DNA of 64,000 bases from Hyaloraphidium curvatum (taxonomy: Eukaryota; Monoblepharomycota; Hyaloraphidiomycetes; Hyaloraphidiales; Hyaloraphidiaceae). The stretch spans positions 186,001 through 250,000 of the forward strand of contig JAIVFI010000012.1 in the NCBI GenBank assembly GCA_025558095.1, read 5' to 3'. The notes under the pieces were generated by a model, which saw nothing but the letters and a program-made list of their open reading frames with translations, did no database searches and had not been told where the DNA came from. Positions 31,902 to 41,184 of the stretch are shown one piece after another; the first letter of the stretch is position 1; each line of letters opens with the position of its first letter. The translations under genes were made by a program, and so were the position numbers.

Positions 31902-32594
31902 TCAAGAATTGTCCAGCAGCATCCTTTCTAGCCCGTCCAGCTCCGCCTTGAGCTCCTTGTTCTGCATCTTCAGCTCCTTGACCGTCCCCTCCAGCTCTCG
32001 GATCCGGTCGTTCGTGGCAACGGCCTGCGCCTCCCGCGCGTGGAGTTCCGCGACTTCGGCCCGCAGCCGTTGCGTCTCCGCTTCCCACTCGTCGCGTTCC
32101 CTCTTCTGTTTCTGAAGCAAATCCGCAAGGAGCTGTTGCCTCGGTTTTGGGCTCGGCAGCGAGGCCGCCGGAACCGCGACCGCCGACGGCCCAGGCCTCG
32201 GTTGCTCCAAAACAGGATCCATCATCGCCTCTTACGGCGAATGGAATGATCTCACATCGTCCTCGCTTTCGCTGGCAAGCCGTTCGTGGCCCCTCGTTCT
32301 GACTCGCGGACGCCCCGATTGGGCCCGCCCGCGGCCCCGCCCCCGGGTTCCGCGGGTTGGACCCCGGCTCAGGCTTCGTCCCGCGGCTCGTGCGTGTCCT
32401 CGGACTCGGCCCCCCCTCGCCGTATCGCGAGGGATGGTTCCTCCGCGGCTGTAGCCGCGACCGCGTCCCGACCCGCGCGAACGTCCGGCTCGACCGCGTC
32501 CCCGCCCACGGCCGCGCGGGGCGGCCGGAACAGCTACATCGGCGTCCGATCCCGTGCTTGATTCCAGCAGGTCGGCCGCCGTCTCAGGATCCAT
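31902..32594 (-). CDS. RGG-rich protein with coiled-coil tail
   Basis: From ATG 32594 (MDPETAADLLESS) the product has an Arg/Gly-rich domain (APRGRGRGRGRAGRSRGSGR) with RGG/RG repeats typical of RNA binding. It then reaches ESEDD, where a 51-nt GTGAGA...GGAG intron (about 32198-32248) keeps the frame and joins QPRPGPSAVAVPA. The C-terminal 85 residues form a coiled coil beginning KPRQQLLADLLQKQKRER and ending NKELKAELDGLERMLLDNS. This tail aligns end to end with the tail of the ankyrin protein at 21844-24156. Without the intron two separate ORFs would be called (32232-32669 and 31902-32225), with a stop only 6 nt before the second ATG. Divergent from the BVMO gene by about 158 bp. Function unknown. 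Confidence 0.6.
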
Positions 32595-32752
32595 CAGGAT
32601 GCGGCAAACGCGTCGTGATTTGCCGCGTCGCAGGGTACGCGATCTTCGATTCGTCTCCCACCGCAGCACCGCAGCCGCCCCGGACCCGCCAATCGAGCAG
32701 CTCCTGTTCGGACGACCGCATCCTCGACGTCAGCCGCCCCGGAAGCGTCACG

Positions 32753-34855
32753 ATGGCGGGCAGCCCGACGACCGTGAAGCTCAACAATGAGCAGCCCCTG
32801 CTCCCCATGTCGCAGGCGCCCGTGGTGTGCCTCATCGGCACCGGCGTCGGCGGCATCTGCGGGGGCGTGACGCTCAAGGCGAGGATGGGCTTCACTAACT
32901 TCGTCATCCTGGAGCGGACGTCGCGCGGGTTCGGCGGCACCTGGCGGCACCAGTCTTACCCGGGACTGGCCTGCGACATTCCGGCGCAGTGGGTGTCCCT
33001 CGTAGCCTGCCGCCATCGGATCTCACTCTCGCTTTCCGACAGCTTCTACTCGTTCAGCTTCGCGCCTTCGGCAGAGTGGTCCTCCGAGTTCCCGGCCAAG
33101 TCCGAGATCCAGCCGTACATCGAGAGCGTCTGCGAGAAGTACGGGCTCCGGAGCTTCGTCTCGTACGACACCGAGATCGTCGACGCCCGCTGGAACAACA
33201 GCGACGAGTGCTGGGACCTCCGGATTCAAGTCCTGGAATCCGTGCCCGAGGGCTACGAGGCGGGCCACTGGAAGTCGGACCGCGAGAAGGATCGCAGGGT
33301 GCTGCGCTCGGGGGTGCTCAAGGCCAACCTGGTCTTCAACACCGGCGGCGTCTTCACCAAGCCGTACTGGCCCAAGTACCCCGGCCTTGAGTCCTTTAGC
33401 GGCGTCCAGATGCACGCCTCGGAGTGGGACGACAAGGTCCAGCTGGCCGGCAAGCGCGTGGCCCTCATCGGCAGCGGGCCCACCGCGATCCAAATCGTCC
33501 CCGAGATCGCGCACAAGGTCCAGCATCTGGACGTCTACCAGCGCACGCCCAACTGGATCCAGCCCTTCTCAAACCACCCGTTCCCGGAGGAGCTCAAGGA
33601 CAAGTGGCGCAAGGACCCCGTCGCCCTGTACGAGAAGAGGCTCCAGAGCATCAACAACGCCGAGGCGATCTGGGCCGCCATCGAGGTCCCGGGCTCGCAG
33701 ACCGCCCTGCGCGTCCAGCAGCGCTGTGTCGACTGTTTGTACCACTTCGCGCTTCCGCCCGTAGTGCCCTTACCTCCGTCCCGCAGACCTCAACCAGACC
33801 GTCAAGAAGAAGGACCTCATCCCCTACCTCACCCCCGACTTCCCCATGGGCTGCAAGCGCATCTGCGTCGACACGGGCTACCTCGCCGCGTTCAACCGGG
33901 ACAACGTCGGCCTCGTGGGCGACCCCATCGTGCGGTTCACCCGTGGGGGCATCGCGACGGACGGGAAGCAGTACGGCGCCAAGGAGCGCGAGTACGACGT
34001 GGTCATCTACGCCACCGGTTGGGGGGCGTTCAGCATGGGGAGGGGGTTCCCGGCGTACGGGAGGGACGGGAAGGAGGTGTGGGAGCAGTGGAAGGCGATC
34101 GGGATCCCGAGGTCGTTCCAGGGCATGCTGTGGGCGATCGTGCGCAACGGTGCGCGAAAAGCCGTGCTGATCGGACGCCTGCCGCAGAATGGTCAACTTC
34201 CCCAATTGGTTGATGTGCATCGGCCCCTTCGGCAACGTCTACACGAGCCACTACGAGCAGGCGGAGCAGGTGTCGGACTTCATGGTCAAGATGCTCAACC
34301 GCATGATCCGCGACGACCTGGCGACCTTCGAGGTGCGCGAGGAGGCCGAGGCCAAGTGGGCCGCCATGTGCAAGAAGAACCTGGCGACGACGCCCTACAG
34401 GGGCAACTGCATCTCGTACTACGTGGGTTCCGGGCCTTTGGGGCTCGGAGATCCAAGCTGACGGGTCCGCGGCATCCAGAAATTCTCGTGGGACCACGCA
34501 GAGGACAGCGGCAAGCAGGCCGAGAGCTCGGACGACTACGAGAACCCCGCCTGGTAGGCCATCGCCCGCACAGTCTGTCGGCCGCACGTTGACCCTCGCT
34601 CGCACCAGGTTCCCGGGTACCGCCGTGGAGCTCCGCGTTGCGCGGGAGAACATCTCGGACGACGACCTCGTGCTGCGGCCGAACCGCCCCGGGCGCACTT
34701 GGAAGGCGCACGCGGCAGCGCTGAGGCCGCAGCCCGGATTCGGGGAGATCGCGCCGGGGGTGTCGACGTTCAGGCTCAAGGCGACGAGGGGAAGGAAGGG
34801 GCCGCCGCCGGAGGATCTGCGGGATCTGGAGAGGCGCGTGTGGAGCAGGCTTTGA
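32753..34855 (+). CDS. Baeyer-Villiger flavin monooxygenase
   Basis: FAD/NADPH monooxygenase converting ketones to esters or lactones, or a close FMO relative. Start at 32753. First Rossmann site VVCLIGTGVGGICGG, then RGFGGTWRHQSYPG and DIPA|HFYSFSF across an intron. The BVMO fingerprint FxGxxxHxxxW is seen as FSGVQMHASEW. The second Rossmann site is RVALIGSGPTAIQIVPEIA, with DVYQRTPNWIQP after it. Later exons give YLNQTVKKKDLIPYLTPDFP, GCKRICVDTGYLAAFNRDN, VVIYATGWGAF, LMVNFPNWLMCIGPFGNVYT and DYENPAW|FPGTAVELRV. Five GT-AG introns of about 55-60 nt, stop 34853-34855. About 600 residues, near the usual length with a C-terminal extension. Probably works with the neighbouring oxygenases on the same class of compounds (inference). 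Confidence 0.9.
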
Positions 34856-34960
34856 GGCGGCTAAGTCGAGCGGTAGAGATGGTGTTTGGCACACGTGCAA
34901 GATTGACATTCTTCAATCGACGTTTTGGAGGTTCAAGACCATGGAAGAGATCGTCGCGCC

Positions 34961-36106
34961 CTATCCCACCCTCGCCACCCCTCCGACCTCCAGCTTCGCC
35001 TCAGCCTGCGCGTCCGCCCTCCTCCACCCCGCTGCGTGCGGCGCCAGCCTCTCCACGCACGCGCGCACCTCCTCCTCCCCGATCGCCGCGGCAGCCCACG
35101 ACGGGCGGGCGAGGAAAGCGTCGAGGTACGCACGGAGGTGCGCGAACTTGTCTGGTTGCCGACGTAGGCGGGAAGCGTCAGGCGCGGGAGGTTCATTGGC
35201 TGCGAATGGGGACCCACGGTCGCGGACCATGTCCCACTTCCTCGCCGTCCGCAGCGCAACTTCGGCAAAGTACAGCGCCGGCGCCGCGAAGCAGTCCAGG
35301 CTGCCCGGGCGCGAAGGATCCTGCGGATTGAGGAAGGCGGTGCCAGAGGGGTGCATCGAGGAGAGGGACTCGAGCGAGGCGTCGATGTCTGCAAAATGGG
35401 CGGAGGGCGATCAGCTGGGTCCGCAGGGGGGGGAAGGGAAGACGGACCTTTTAGGAGGTGGATGAGGTCGATCCAGTTCGGGAGCTCCTTCTCGTCGGGC
35501 CCGTGGGCGACGATCTTGCGCACGTCGGCAACGATCTGTGGAGACCCAACGGGCGAGTAAGCAGAGGCCTTATCTCTCCCCCGCCTACTCGTCCGAGTGC
35601 CCGCCTTGTTCGAGTTGGAATCCATCCTCCCCAGGTCCGACGCCCCGAACCTGCCCTCGGGCTCGGCGGAGAGGTGCTGCAGAGCTTTCTTGTCCGCGAG
35701 CCGGGAGACCTCGGGCGGCATGGCGCGGACGAACTCGAGGATCTGGCGCGAGCCGACGTAGCACTTGCCGGTGGTCGTGTCGACGAGCAGGGGGACGGAG
35801 GCGGCGGGCAGGCGGGAGAGCGTCGCGGGGAAGTGCTGTGGGACGCGGCGCGTGAAGGGTAGTCACCAACGGAGTCGGTGACGCCTCCAGCCAGTGACCC
35901 ACCTCCCGCACGATGGCCCGGATCTCCTCCGCCTCGCCCGGCCCCTCGGCGACGAACCCGCGCACGTCGAACGGCGCGCCGAGCTCCGCCAGAAGCAGCG
36001 CGGCGCCCGCGCACTCGGTGGAGCTCCCCTGCTGCCGCAGCGCGGGGTCGCCGCGGACGACGAGGGAGAGGAGCGGCGACTGGATTTGGGCGGCGGTGGT
36101 GGACAT
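34961..36106 (-). CDS. Glutathione S-transferase-like protein
   Basis: ATG 36106 (MSTTAAQIQSPLLSLV). The N-terminal thioredoxin-like half contains CAGAALLLAELGAPFDVRGF and, after an intron, HFPATLSRLPAASVPLLVD then TGKCYVGSRQILEFV. VPLLVD is where a GST has its cis-proline, and the YVGSRQI step is where it has the glutathione-binding (E/Q)S. A C-terminal helical half follows with ELPNWIDLIHLL, SLDCFAAPALYFAEV and KFAHLRAYLDAFLARPSW, typical of the GST C-domain. Stop TAG at 34961-34963. The first intron is short, about 31 nt. Convergent with the BVMO gene and divergent from the small gene at 36188. Likely detoxification or redox role; the exact GST class is not clear. Confidence 0.7.
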
Positions 36107-36187
36107 CTCGCGGGATGGTGCGGGGGGGTGAGTGGGTTGCGAGCGATGGGCTTTGCGCGCGCACAATCATCGGTTCGAACAGCAAAC

Positions 36188-36561
36188 ATGTCGGACCAGC
36201 AGCGCGACGTCGAGGTCCAGATGACCGAGCGAGTCCCACTCAACGAGCCGGGCAGTATTCCGACCGCGGACGCCAAAGCAGCGGGGGAGGGTTCGTCGCA
36301 CGTGCACGCGCCGGGCGGGAAGGGCGTGGAGATGGAGGTGCGCTGCAAGGCACGGGTGTCGTTCGATTGTGTATGACATCGTGCCTTCCGAACGCGTGCA
36401 CAGGCACAGGCACTCGGGCAGGGCAACGTCGGGCGCGACAGGTTGGGCTCCCCCGCCTCGCATCCTGCGTCCGCTGACGGTGCACCCCCAGGGGCGGCCC
36501 CTCCAAGCTCCGCGAGCAGAGGGAGTTTGAGGACCTGCGCGACGAGGTGCCAAAGGCGTGA
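36188..36561 (+). CDS. Small hydrophilic protein, unknown
   Basis: ATG 36188 opens MSDQQRDVEVQMTERVPLNE, then GGKGVEME. A GT-AG intron of about 170 nt would join to LREQREFEDLRDEVPKA and TGA at 36559-36561, giving about 67 residues. Upstream it shares an 82-bp gap with the divergent GST-like gene. No family recognised; charged, with no signal peptide or membrane segment. The acceptor is uncertain because two AG sites are possible. Confidence 0.4.
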
Positions 36562-37210
36562 TCGGGACCGTAGCTGCCGGGTTTCTGATGCGCGGCGTGG
36601 ATGATCGGCGACGCGCGCGGGGGATAACTGGAGAGACTCTGCAGGATGCAGCGGCCTGGAAGTCGATTGCCTCTGAAACCATGCGGCCCTTCATGTGACG
36701 AGGAGAGAGATATTGCTACTTCCGCGCACACGATCTGTGCAAGGATTGCCCAGTCCTTTCATCTCGCCCGATCCCGCACGGCCGCGCTCAGCCACACGCC
36801 CGTCAGCTCCCTCTCCGCCCCGCCAAGTGCGCCGCATCGGGGCCCGACCTGCCCCGTCCGAGCCGTGCGCACCAGTCTGGCCTCGATGCGTTCGCGCGAG
36901 GGGCCGCGGACGCCCGCGCGGGCGCGCTGTTCCCCGCCACCGCGGCCGCCCTTCTCGTCGGTGCGGCGTGCGGAGCCTCGGCAACATACCGCGAAGCCTC
37001 TAAAGTACAAACAGTGGCGGGCGGGTGGGAAAAGAATCCGAAATTGGCTGCTCCGCAGCCGCGAACTGTCCAAGGCCGGGGACGTCTCCGGCGCGAGCCC
37101 GCACCTGTGATGGCGACTCGAAAAACGGGGAGCCGCTTAGAGCCGCCGCACAGTTTTACCCGTCAAAGCCTGGCGGCCTTCTCGACCCAAAATGCCGTCC
37201 TCCATTCGTC
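36562..37210. other. Intergenic, no gene seen
   Basis: Several open frames on both strands but none with protein-like composition or a partner exon. It ends at the left boundary of the duplicated glycosyltransferase 3' segment at 37211. Confidence 0.4.
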
Positions 37211-37540
37211 CGCATGATCTGCTTCTTCGGGTTTACTTGATGTTCAGTCTTCAGGTGCTACAAGAGGCAGAGATCGGATTCTGCACAAGAGAGACAAAGA
37301 GCCAGAGTTCGTCCATGGCAAAGAGTTCCTCAGTCCTCCCGTCGCCGATCACCCACCGCCCTGCAGCACGGCCGGGTTGTCCCCCCACGAATGCGATCAG
37401 TAGCTCACCGCGACCGTGCCCGTGATGCTGCTCCCCCCCTCCTCGACCACCTCGACCACCACCGCCTGCCTCTTCCCATCCAGGAGGCCCCCCGTCTCGA
37501 CCACTCGGAGCTCGAGCAGCGCCGGCTGCTTGAAGGCCCT
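37211..37540 (+). repeat. Direct duplication, left copy (of 39675-40005)
   Basis: About 330 bp are repeated in the same orientation at 39675-40005, with roughly 90-95 percent identity by eye. Both begin CGCATGATCTGCTTCTTC and end TGAAGGCCCT. The right copy is the 3' end and downstream flank of the intact GT32 gene; this left copy is cut off from any gene body. Confidence 0.85.
37396..37540 (-). pseudogene. 3'-terminal fragment of the GT32 glycosyltransferase
   Basis: Minus-strand translation gives AFKQPALLELRVVETGGLLD and VVVEVVEEGGSSITGTVAVSY, matching the C-terminus of the glycosyltransferase at 39814-41079. The next codon is a stop (TGA) where the intact gene has TGG, so the final WSHSWGDNP segment is lost. 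Upstream (higher coordinates) the match ends abruptly at 37540 and kinase-like sequence begins on the other strand. No start codon or catalytic domain remains. Confidence 0.8.
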
Positions 37541-37564
37541 GCCGGGCGCCGATTCCGGGCCCAA

Positions 37565-38040
37565 CCGCCCCGGGACGGTTGTCAAGGAGCTGCTGATCCT
37601 GGACGCGGGCGAGATCGTGGGCTAGCGCGCGTGCTGCAGCTCTTCTCCGACGCCTCGTGGCGCGGAACCGCGGGCACGCCGAGGTACATCGCCCCGGAGA
37701 CGCTGGCGGGGCTGGGCGTGGGCAAGCCGGCGGACGTGTTTTCCTTCGCGATGATCTGCTGCCAGGTCTTCGTGATGATCTGCGCCAGGTCACGTGCCGC
37801 GGGGCCAAGCCGTTTGGCCAGATGGCCGCAGATCAGAAGAACGACATGGTTCGCGAGGGACTGCGGCCGGATACGCCGCGGGAGGACCTGGCGGACGGGT
37901 TCTGGAGCCTGATCGAGTGGTGCTGGGCCCAGAATCCCGCGGAGCGGCCTACGTTTGCGGAGATTGCCACTGCACAGGATCGGATCCACCAGACGGTCGC
38001 GTTGGACCCTCCTACGATGGCGTCGTTCGAAGTTTTGCGA
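37565..38040 (+). pseudogene. Protein kinase C-lobe fragment (TKL-like)
   Basis: The 3' half of a kinase domain, without an N-lobe. GLARVLQLFSDASWRGTAGT and PRYIAPETLAG correspond to the activation segment and APE motif; the residues preceding GLAR read DRG where DFG is expected. GKPADVFSFAMICCQV is subdomain IX, and GFWSLIEWCWAQNPAERPTF is subdomain XI with the conserved arginine. The frame changes between ICCQV and TCRGAKPFG. Only a 23-bp segment bounded by CAGGTC repeats can be removed there, so it is either a tiny intron or an insertion. The fragment starts right after the GT32 duplicate boundary, so the N-lobe was probably lost in the rearrangement. A short helical stretch (MADEQLKKEVGRKEEQLLRA, from 38055) follows. 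Confidence 0.7.
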
Positions 38041-38237
38041 TCTGTACCCCCTCGATGGCCGACGAGCAGCTCAAGAAGGAGGTCGGCCGCAAGGAGGAGC
38101 AGCTCCTCCGCGCGGAAGCGGACAAGGTGCCGGACGTGAAGGCGATCTCGCGCTGGGAAAATGGACCTGCGGGCAAGGAGCAATTAATGACCAGAGTGTT
38201 GGCAGCGGCGCGATGGCAATTAGAGAGCGTCATGGGG

Positions 38238-38791
38238 CTACACATACATGCAAAAAGCAAACAGTCCTTCGCAATAAAGCCCCTGGCAGCACTCGCTGTC
38301 ACTGGAGCATGTCATGGTGGTAGCAGGAGCGCACGCCCCGGAGACGCACCCGGCGCCGCCTCCCCGGCAGGTGCTGCCGGGGCTGGTTGACGGGATCGCC
38401 GAGGGAGGGGCGTCAGTTGTGCCAGAGCGGGCGGGAGGTTCGGCGCACCAGCAGTCCGAGTCGGAGGCGCACGTCCCAGGGTCGACGCACGCGTAGCGCC
38501 TGTAGAGGCCGGCGGCGCCACGGGCATAGGCGACGCAGGCGACGTGGTCGGGCGGTGCGCCGGGGGAGGCGAGCTCGCTGGGGCGGGCGGCGGGCGGGGC
38601 GGGCGGGAGGCGTCGATCAGGCCGGCGGGGCGGCGGGGCGGCGGGCGCGGGCCGCACCAGAACGACGCGTCCGGGCACTCGGCGCAGCTGCGCCTGAACA
38701 CGGCGGCCGTGGCTGGCGCAGCGGCGGCGACGCCGGCGAGGGCGAACGCGGCAAGGGCGAGGGCGGGGAGGAGGGCGGCGGGGCGCGGCAT
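38238..38791 (-). CDS. Secreted small cysteine-rich protein
   Basis: ATG 38791 begins a clear signal peptide (LLPALALAAFALAGVAAAAP). Exon 1 continues RRSCAECPDASF. An 80-nt GT-AG intron (38578-38657, with a CTGAT branch-like site) splits a cysteine codon and joins ELASPGAPPDHVACVAYARG. The mature part has many cysteines in a C-x5-C-x4-C style: YACVDPGTCASDSDCWC, STCRGGGAGCVSGACAP, CSSDSECCQGLYCEG, ending FCMYV. About 157 residues; looks like a small secreted disulfide-rich protein such as a wall protein or effector-like protein. The SDSECCQGLYC pattern resembles knottin-like or dickkopf-like cysteine spacing (inference). Confidence 0.7.
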
Positions 38792-39023
38792 GGCAGCGGG
38801 ACCCCGGCGACAGTTTTACCGATGTTGTCCGTAGTGGTGCAGCCTGGGGCTGCAGAGCCTAACGCCCTACTGACGTCACAGGGGTCAGCGCGGCCCCGGC
38901 TCGGGGCGGAGCGGCGGACCACCGCAAGGAGCGGGGGGCGGCGTGTAGGTCGCGACGAATGGCCCTCAGTACCTCACATGTTCGGATCTGGGGGCTTGGA
39001 CATGGTCCCAGGATCACGTTGAC

Positions 39024-39295
39024 TCACTCTGTTTTTTCCACAAGAGTCAGCCACTCAAGCAACTCGGACAGCACCGCGTACCTCCCTACCCAGGCCTTCC
39101 TCGCCGCTGCGGCCGCCCTCGCCAGGGGGGAAGAGCCGCATCGATCTTCTTCTGCCTCTCCACCCGGTCCTCGAGGAGCTTCCTGCAGGCGGGGCCGAAC
39201 TCGCGCTCCAAGCCCGCGACGAAGGCGACAGCAGCCTATGGCGCGAGCACGTCGGGGTAAGAGTCGCCGAGGATGACGACACCAGTGGCGCTCAT
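39024..39295 (-). pseudogene. Malate-synthase-like N-terminal fragment
   Basis: The minus strand reads MSATGVVILGDSYPDVLAP, an in-frame TAG, then AAVAFVAGLEREFGPACRKL and EDRVERQKKIDAALPPW. This matches the pattern of malate synthase N-termini (ILTPEALAFLAxLHRxFxPRRxELLxxRxxRQxxID), with the stop in place of a glutamate codon (GAG to TAG is one change). After PPW the frame shifts and continues AARKAWVGRYAVLSELLEW to a stop near 39024. No catalytic TIM barrel follows. The fragment is therefore dead. The family call is by pattern memory and moderately secure. Confidence 0.5.
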
Positions 39296-39674
39296 TATTG
39301 TGGCCGGAAGGGCTGGAGCTCCGGCGATTGTTTGGGACGTGACGGTGCGCCGCGGTGAAGCTTCGAGGTCTGTTTGGACGTGACGGGGACCGCCGGGAGC
39401 GGAAGTCCGCGAGTCGGCGGCAATTGTGGGGTAAAGATCAGCAGCGGCTCAAGGGCAAAAAGATGAATTCGAGATACATAACAATAAATGGAAAGCTGGT
39501 TCAATCCGCCATTCGTCAACGCGATGGCACCGCAGAGTGAATCAAGATCGCGAGCACCGTCAGGCCAGCAGGGCGATGCTCATCCGCTTCATCTCCTCGA
39601 GCGCCGAGTCGATTCGTGTCCTGTGCGATCCCCCGGAACGCCGGGAAAATGACGGAAGGGCCCGACTTGAACGT
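39296..39674. other. Intergenic with a possible C-terminal exon remnant
   Basis: Mostly featureless. On the minus strand near 39558-39665 a short protein-like piece (FKSGPSVIFPAFRGIAQDT, then after a one-base shift RIDSALEEMKRMSIALLA and a stop) looks like the 3' end of a lost gene. It abuts the boundary of the right-hand duplicate at 39675. Confidence 0.35.
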
Positions 39675-40005
39675 CGCATGATCTGCTTCTTCAGGTTTAC
39701 TTGATGTTCAGTCTTCAGGTGCTACAATGGGCAAGAGATCGGATTCTGCACAAGAGAGACAAAGAGCCAGAGTTCGTCGACGGCAAAGAGTTCCTCAGTC
39801 CTCCAGTCGCCAATCACCCGCCGCCCTGCAGCACGGCCGGGTTGTCGCCCCACGAATGCGACCAGTAGCTCACCGCAACCGTGCCCGCGATGCTGCTCCT
39901 CCCCTCCTCGACCACCTCGACCACGACCCCCTGCCTCTTCCTATCCAGGAGCCCCCCCGTCTCGACCACTCGGAGCTCGAGCAGCGCCGGCTGCTTGAAG
40001 GCCCT
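39675..40005 (+). repeat. Direct duplication, right (source) copy
   Basis: Counterpart of 37211-37540. It covers the C-terminal codons and 3' flank of the intact GT32 gene, so it is the likely donor of the truncated copy 2.1 kb to the left. Confidence 0.85.
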
Positions 40006-41079
40006 GGCGGTGCCGGTTCCCGCCCGAACGGCGTCCAGGCACTTTTCCCTGTCGAAGCTCGACCACTGGCTCGAGCAGACGGCGTCGAGGTCGCGGCGGT
40101 GCTGCCAGTCGTAGCCGAACACGATCTCGGGCCCGAGCAGCTGGATGCCCTCGGCCCGCCGCGGGTCCACGAGCACGTAGTCGAACACCGCGTGCGCGAG
40201 CATGCCCGGCCCCGTGACGTACTCGACCCCCTCCTCCATCTTGGCGGCAAACTCCTTCCTCCCTTCCGCTTCCTTGAGGTCCACCCCGAGCTCCCTCGCC
40301 GCGCCCTCCCTCTTCTCCCGCCAAAGCCTTGCCACCTGCCCCGCCGCAAACGCCCAGAACGGGTGCCCCGGCACGCTGGCCATGAAGGCGTTGGGCAGCG
40401 CGTGCGGCCACCAGTGCACGTCGGCGGGGTCGCCCATGCTGGCCAGGACGAGCTCGCGGCGGCACCCGCTGCCACCTGCAAGCATGCCAACCTTGTCATC
40501 GGGCACGAGCCGGGGGTAGGCACGGCCGGGGCGGCATGCTTTGCTGCCCAGCGCGTCCAGCCGCGCCCGCGAGGAAGACCCCGGCACCGCCAGCGTCTCC
40601 CCCAAATTGCCGACGATCTCGACGTCCAGGTCCGCATAGGCGCCTCCCCGCTCGTGCATGTACGCCAGGCGTGCGAAATCGGCCCGCATTACCCCCTTGG
40701 GGAAGGCGTCATATAAAGCCAGGTGTTCCGGGAAGGCGCGTGCGACCAGCGCGCGGTTGTCCGCGTCGGTCCACAGCACGTGCTCGAAGCTGCGCGCGGC
40801 GAGCAGCGACGCGTTCCTCCAGGCCGCGAACCGGGGCGGCAGCCGCGCGTCCTTCCACGACGCGTGGAGCACCGCGGGGATGGCGGTCGGGGTTGCACGC
40901 CGCCGCCCGGACCCGGCGAGCACGGCGGCAAGCACTACTGCTGCCAGTATCAAGAGGGCATTGCGCACGTGCCGGCCGGCCAGGGCCCGCAGGAGCATGG
41001 GGCGCGAGGCGTCTCCCAGAAACGACGCAACGGCAGCCGACGGGCCCAAGGCTAACGCGACACGACACTCCGACTTCAA
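39814..41079 (-). CDS. OCH1-like glycosyltransferase (GT32)
   Basis: Type II Golgi glycosyltransferase of the DXD-sugar (Gly_transf_sug/OCH1) family. Up to 421 residues from 41079; an internal ATG at 40998 (MLLRALAGRHVRN) puts the membrane anchor NALLILAAVVLAAVLAGS closer to the N-terminus and is also plausible. Motifs: IPAVLHASWKDARLPPRF (the family's IPKxIHQ-W start), FEHVLWTDADNRALVARAF, RADFARLAYMHERGGAYADL with the DLD metal site, and later GMLAGGSGCRRELVLASM and VTGPGMLAHAVFDYVL. Single exon, stop 39814. Probably an initiating mannosyltransferase or a related wall-glycan enzyme. Its 3' 330 bp have been duplicated upstream. Confidence 0.85.
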   Translation of the reverse strand: MKSECRVALALGPSAAVASFLGDASRPMLLRALAGRHVRNALLILAAVVLAAVLAGSGRRRATPTAIPAVLHASWKDARLPPRFAAWRNASLLAARSFEHVLWTDADNRALVARAFPEHLALYDAFPKGVMRADFARLAYMHERGGAYADLDVEIVGNLGETLAVPGSSSRARLDALGSKACRPGRAYPRLVPDDKVGMLAGGSGCRRELVLASMGDPADVHWWPHALPNAFMASVPGHPFWAFAAGQVARLWREKREGAARELGVDLKEAEGRKEFAAKMEEGVEYVTGPGMLAHAVFDYVLVDPRRAEGIQLLGPEIVFGYDWQHRRDLDAVCSSQWSSFDREKCLDAVRAGTGTARAFKQPALLELRVVETGGLLDRKRQGVVVEVVEEGRSSIAGTVAVSYWSHSWGDNPAVLQGGG

Positions 41080-41184
41080 TTCAAGCCAAGTAGCAGCATA
41101 AACAATAAACAGAGCACATAGATCGTCCCTCCAAGACGCTAGGGTGAATCCGTCCGCGGGCGTCCCCCGCCCCCGAGGCCCCCG

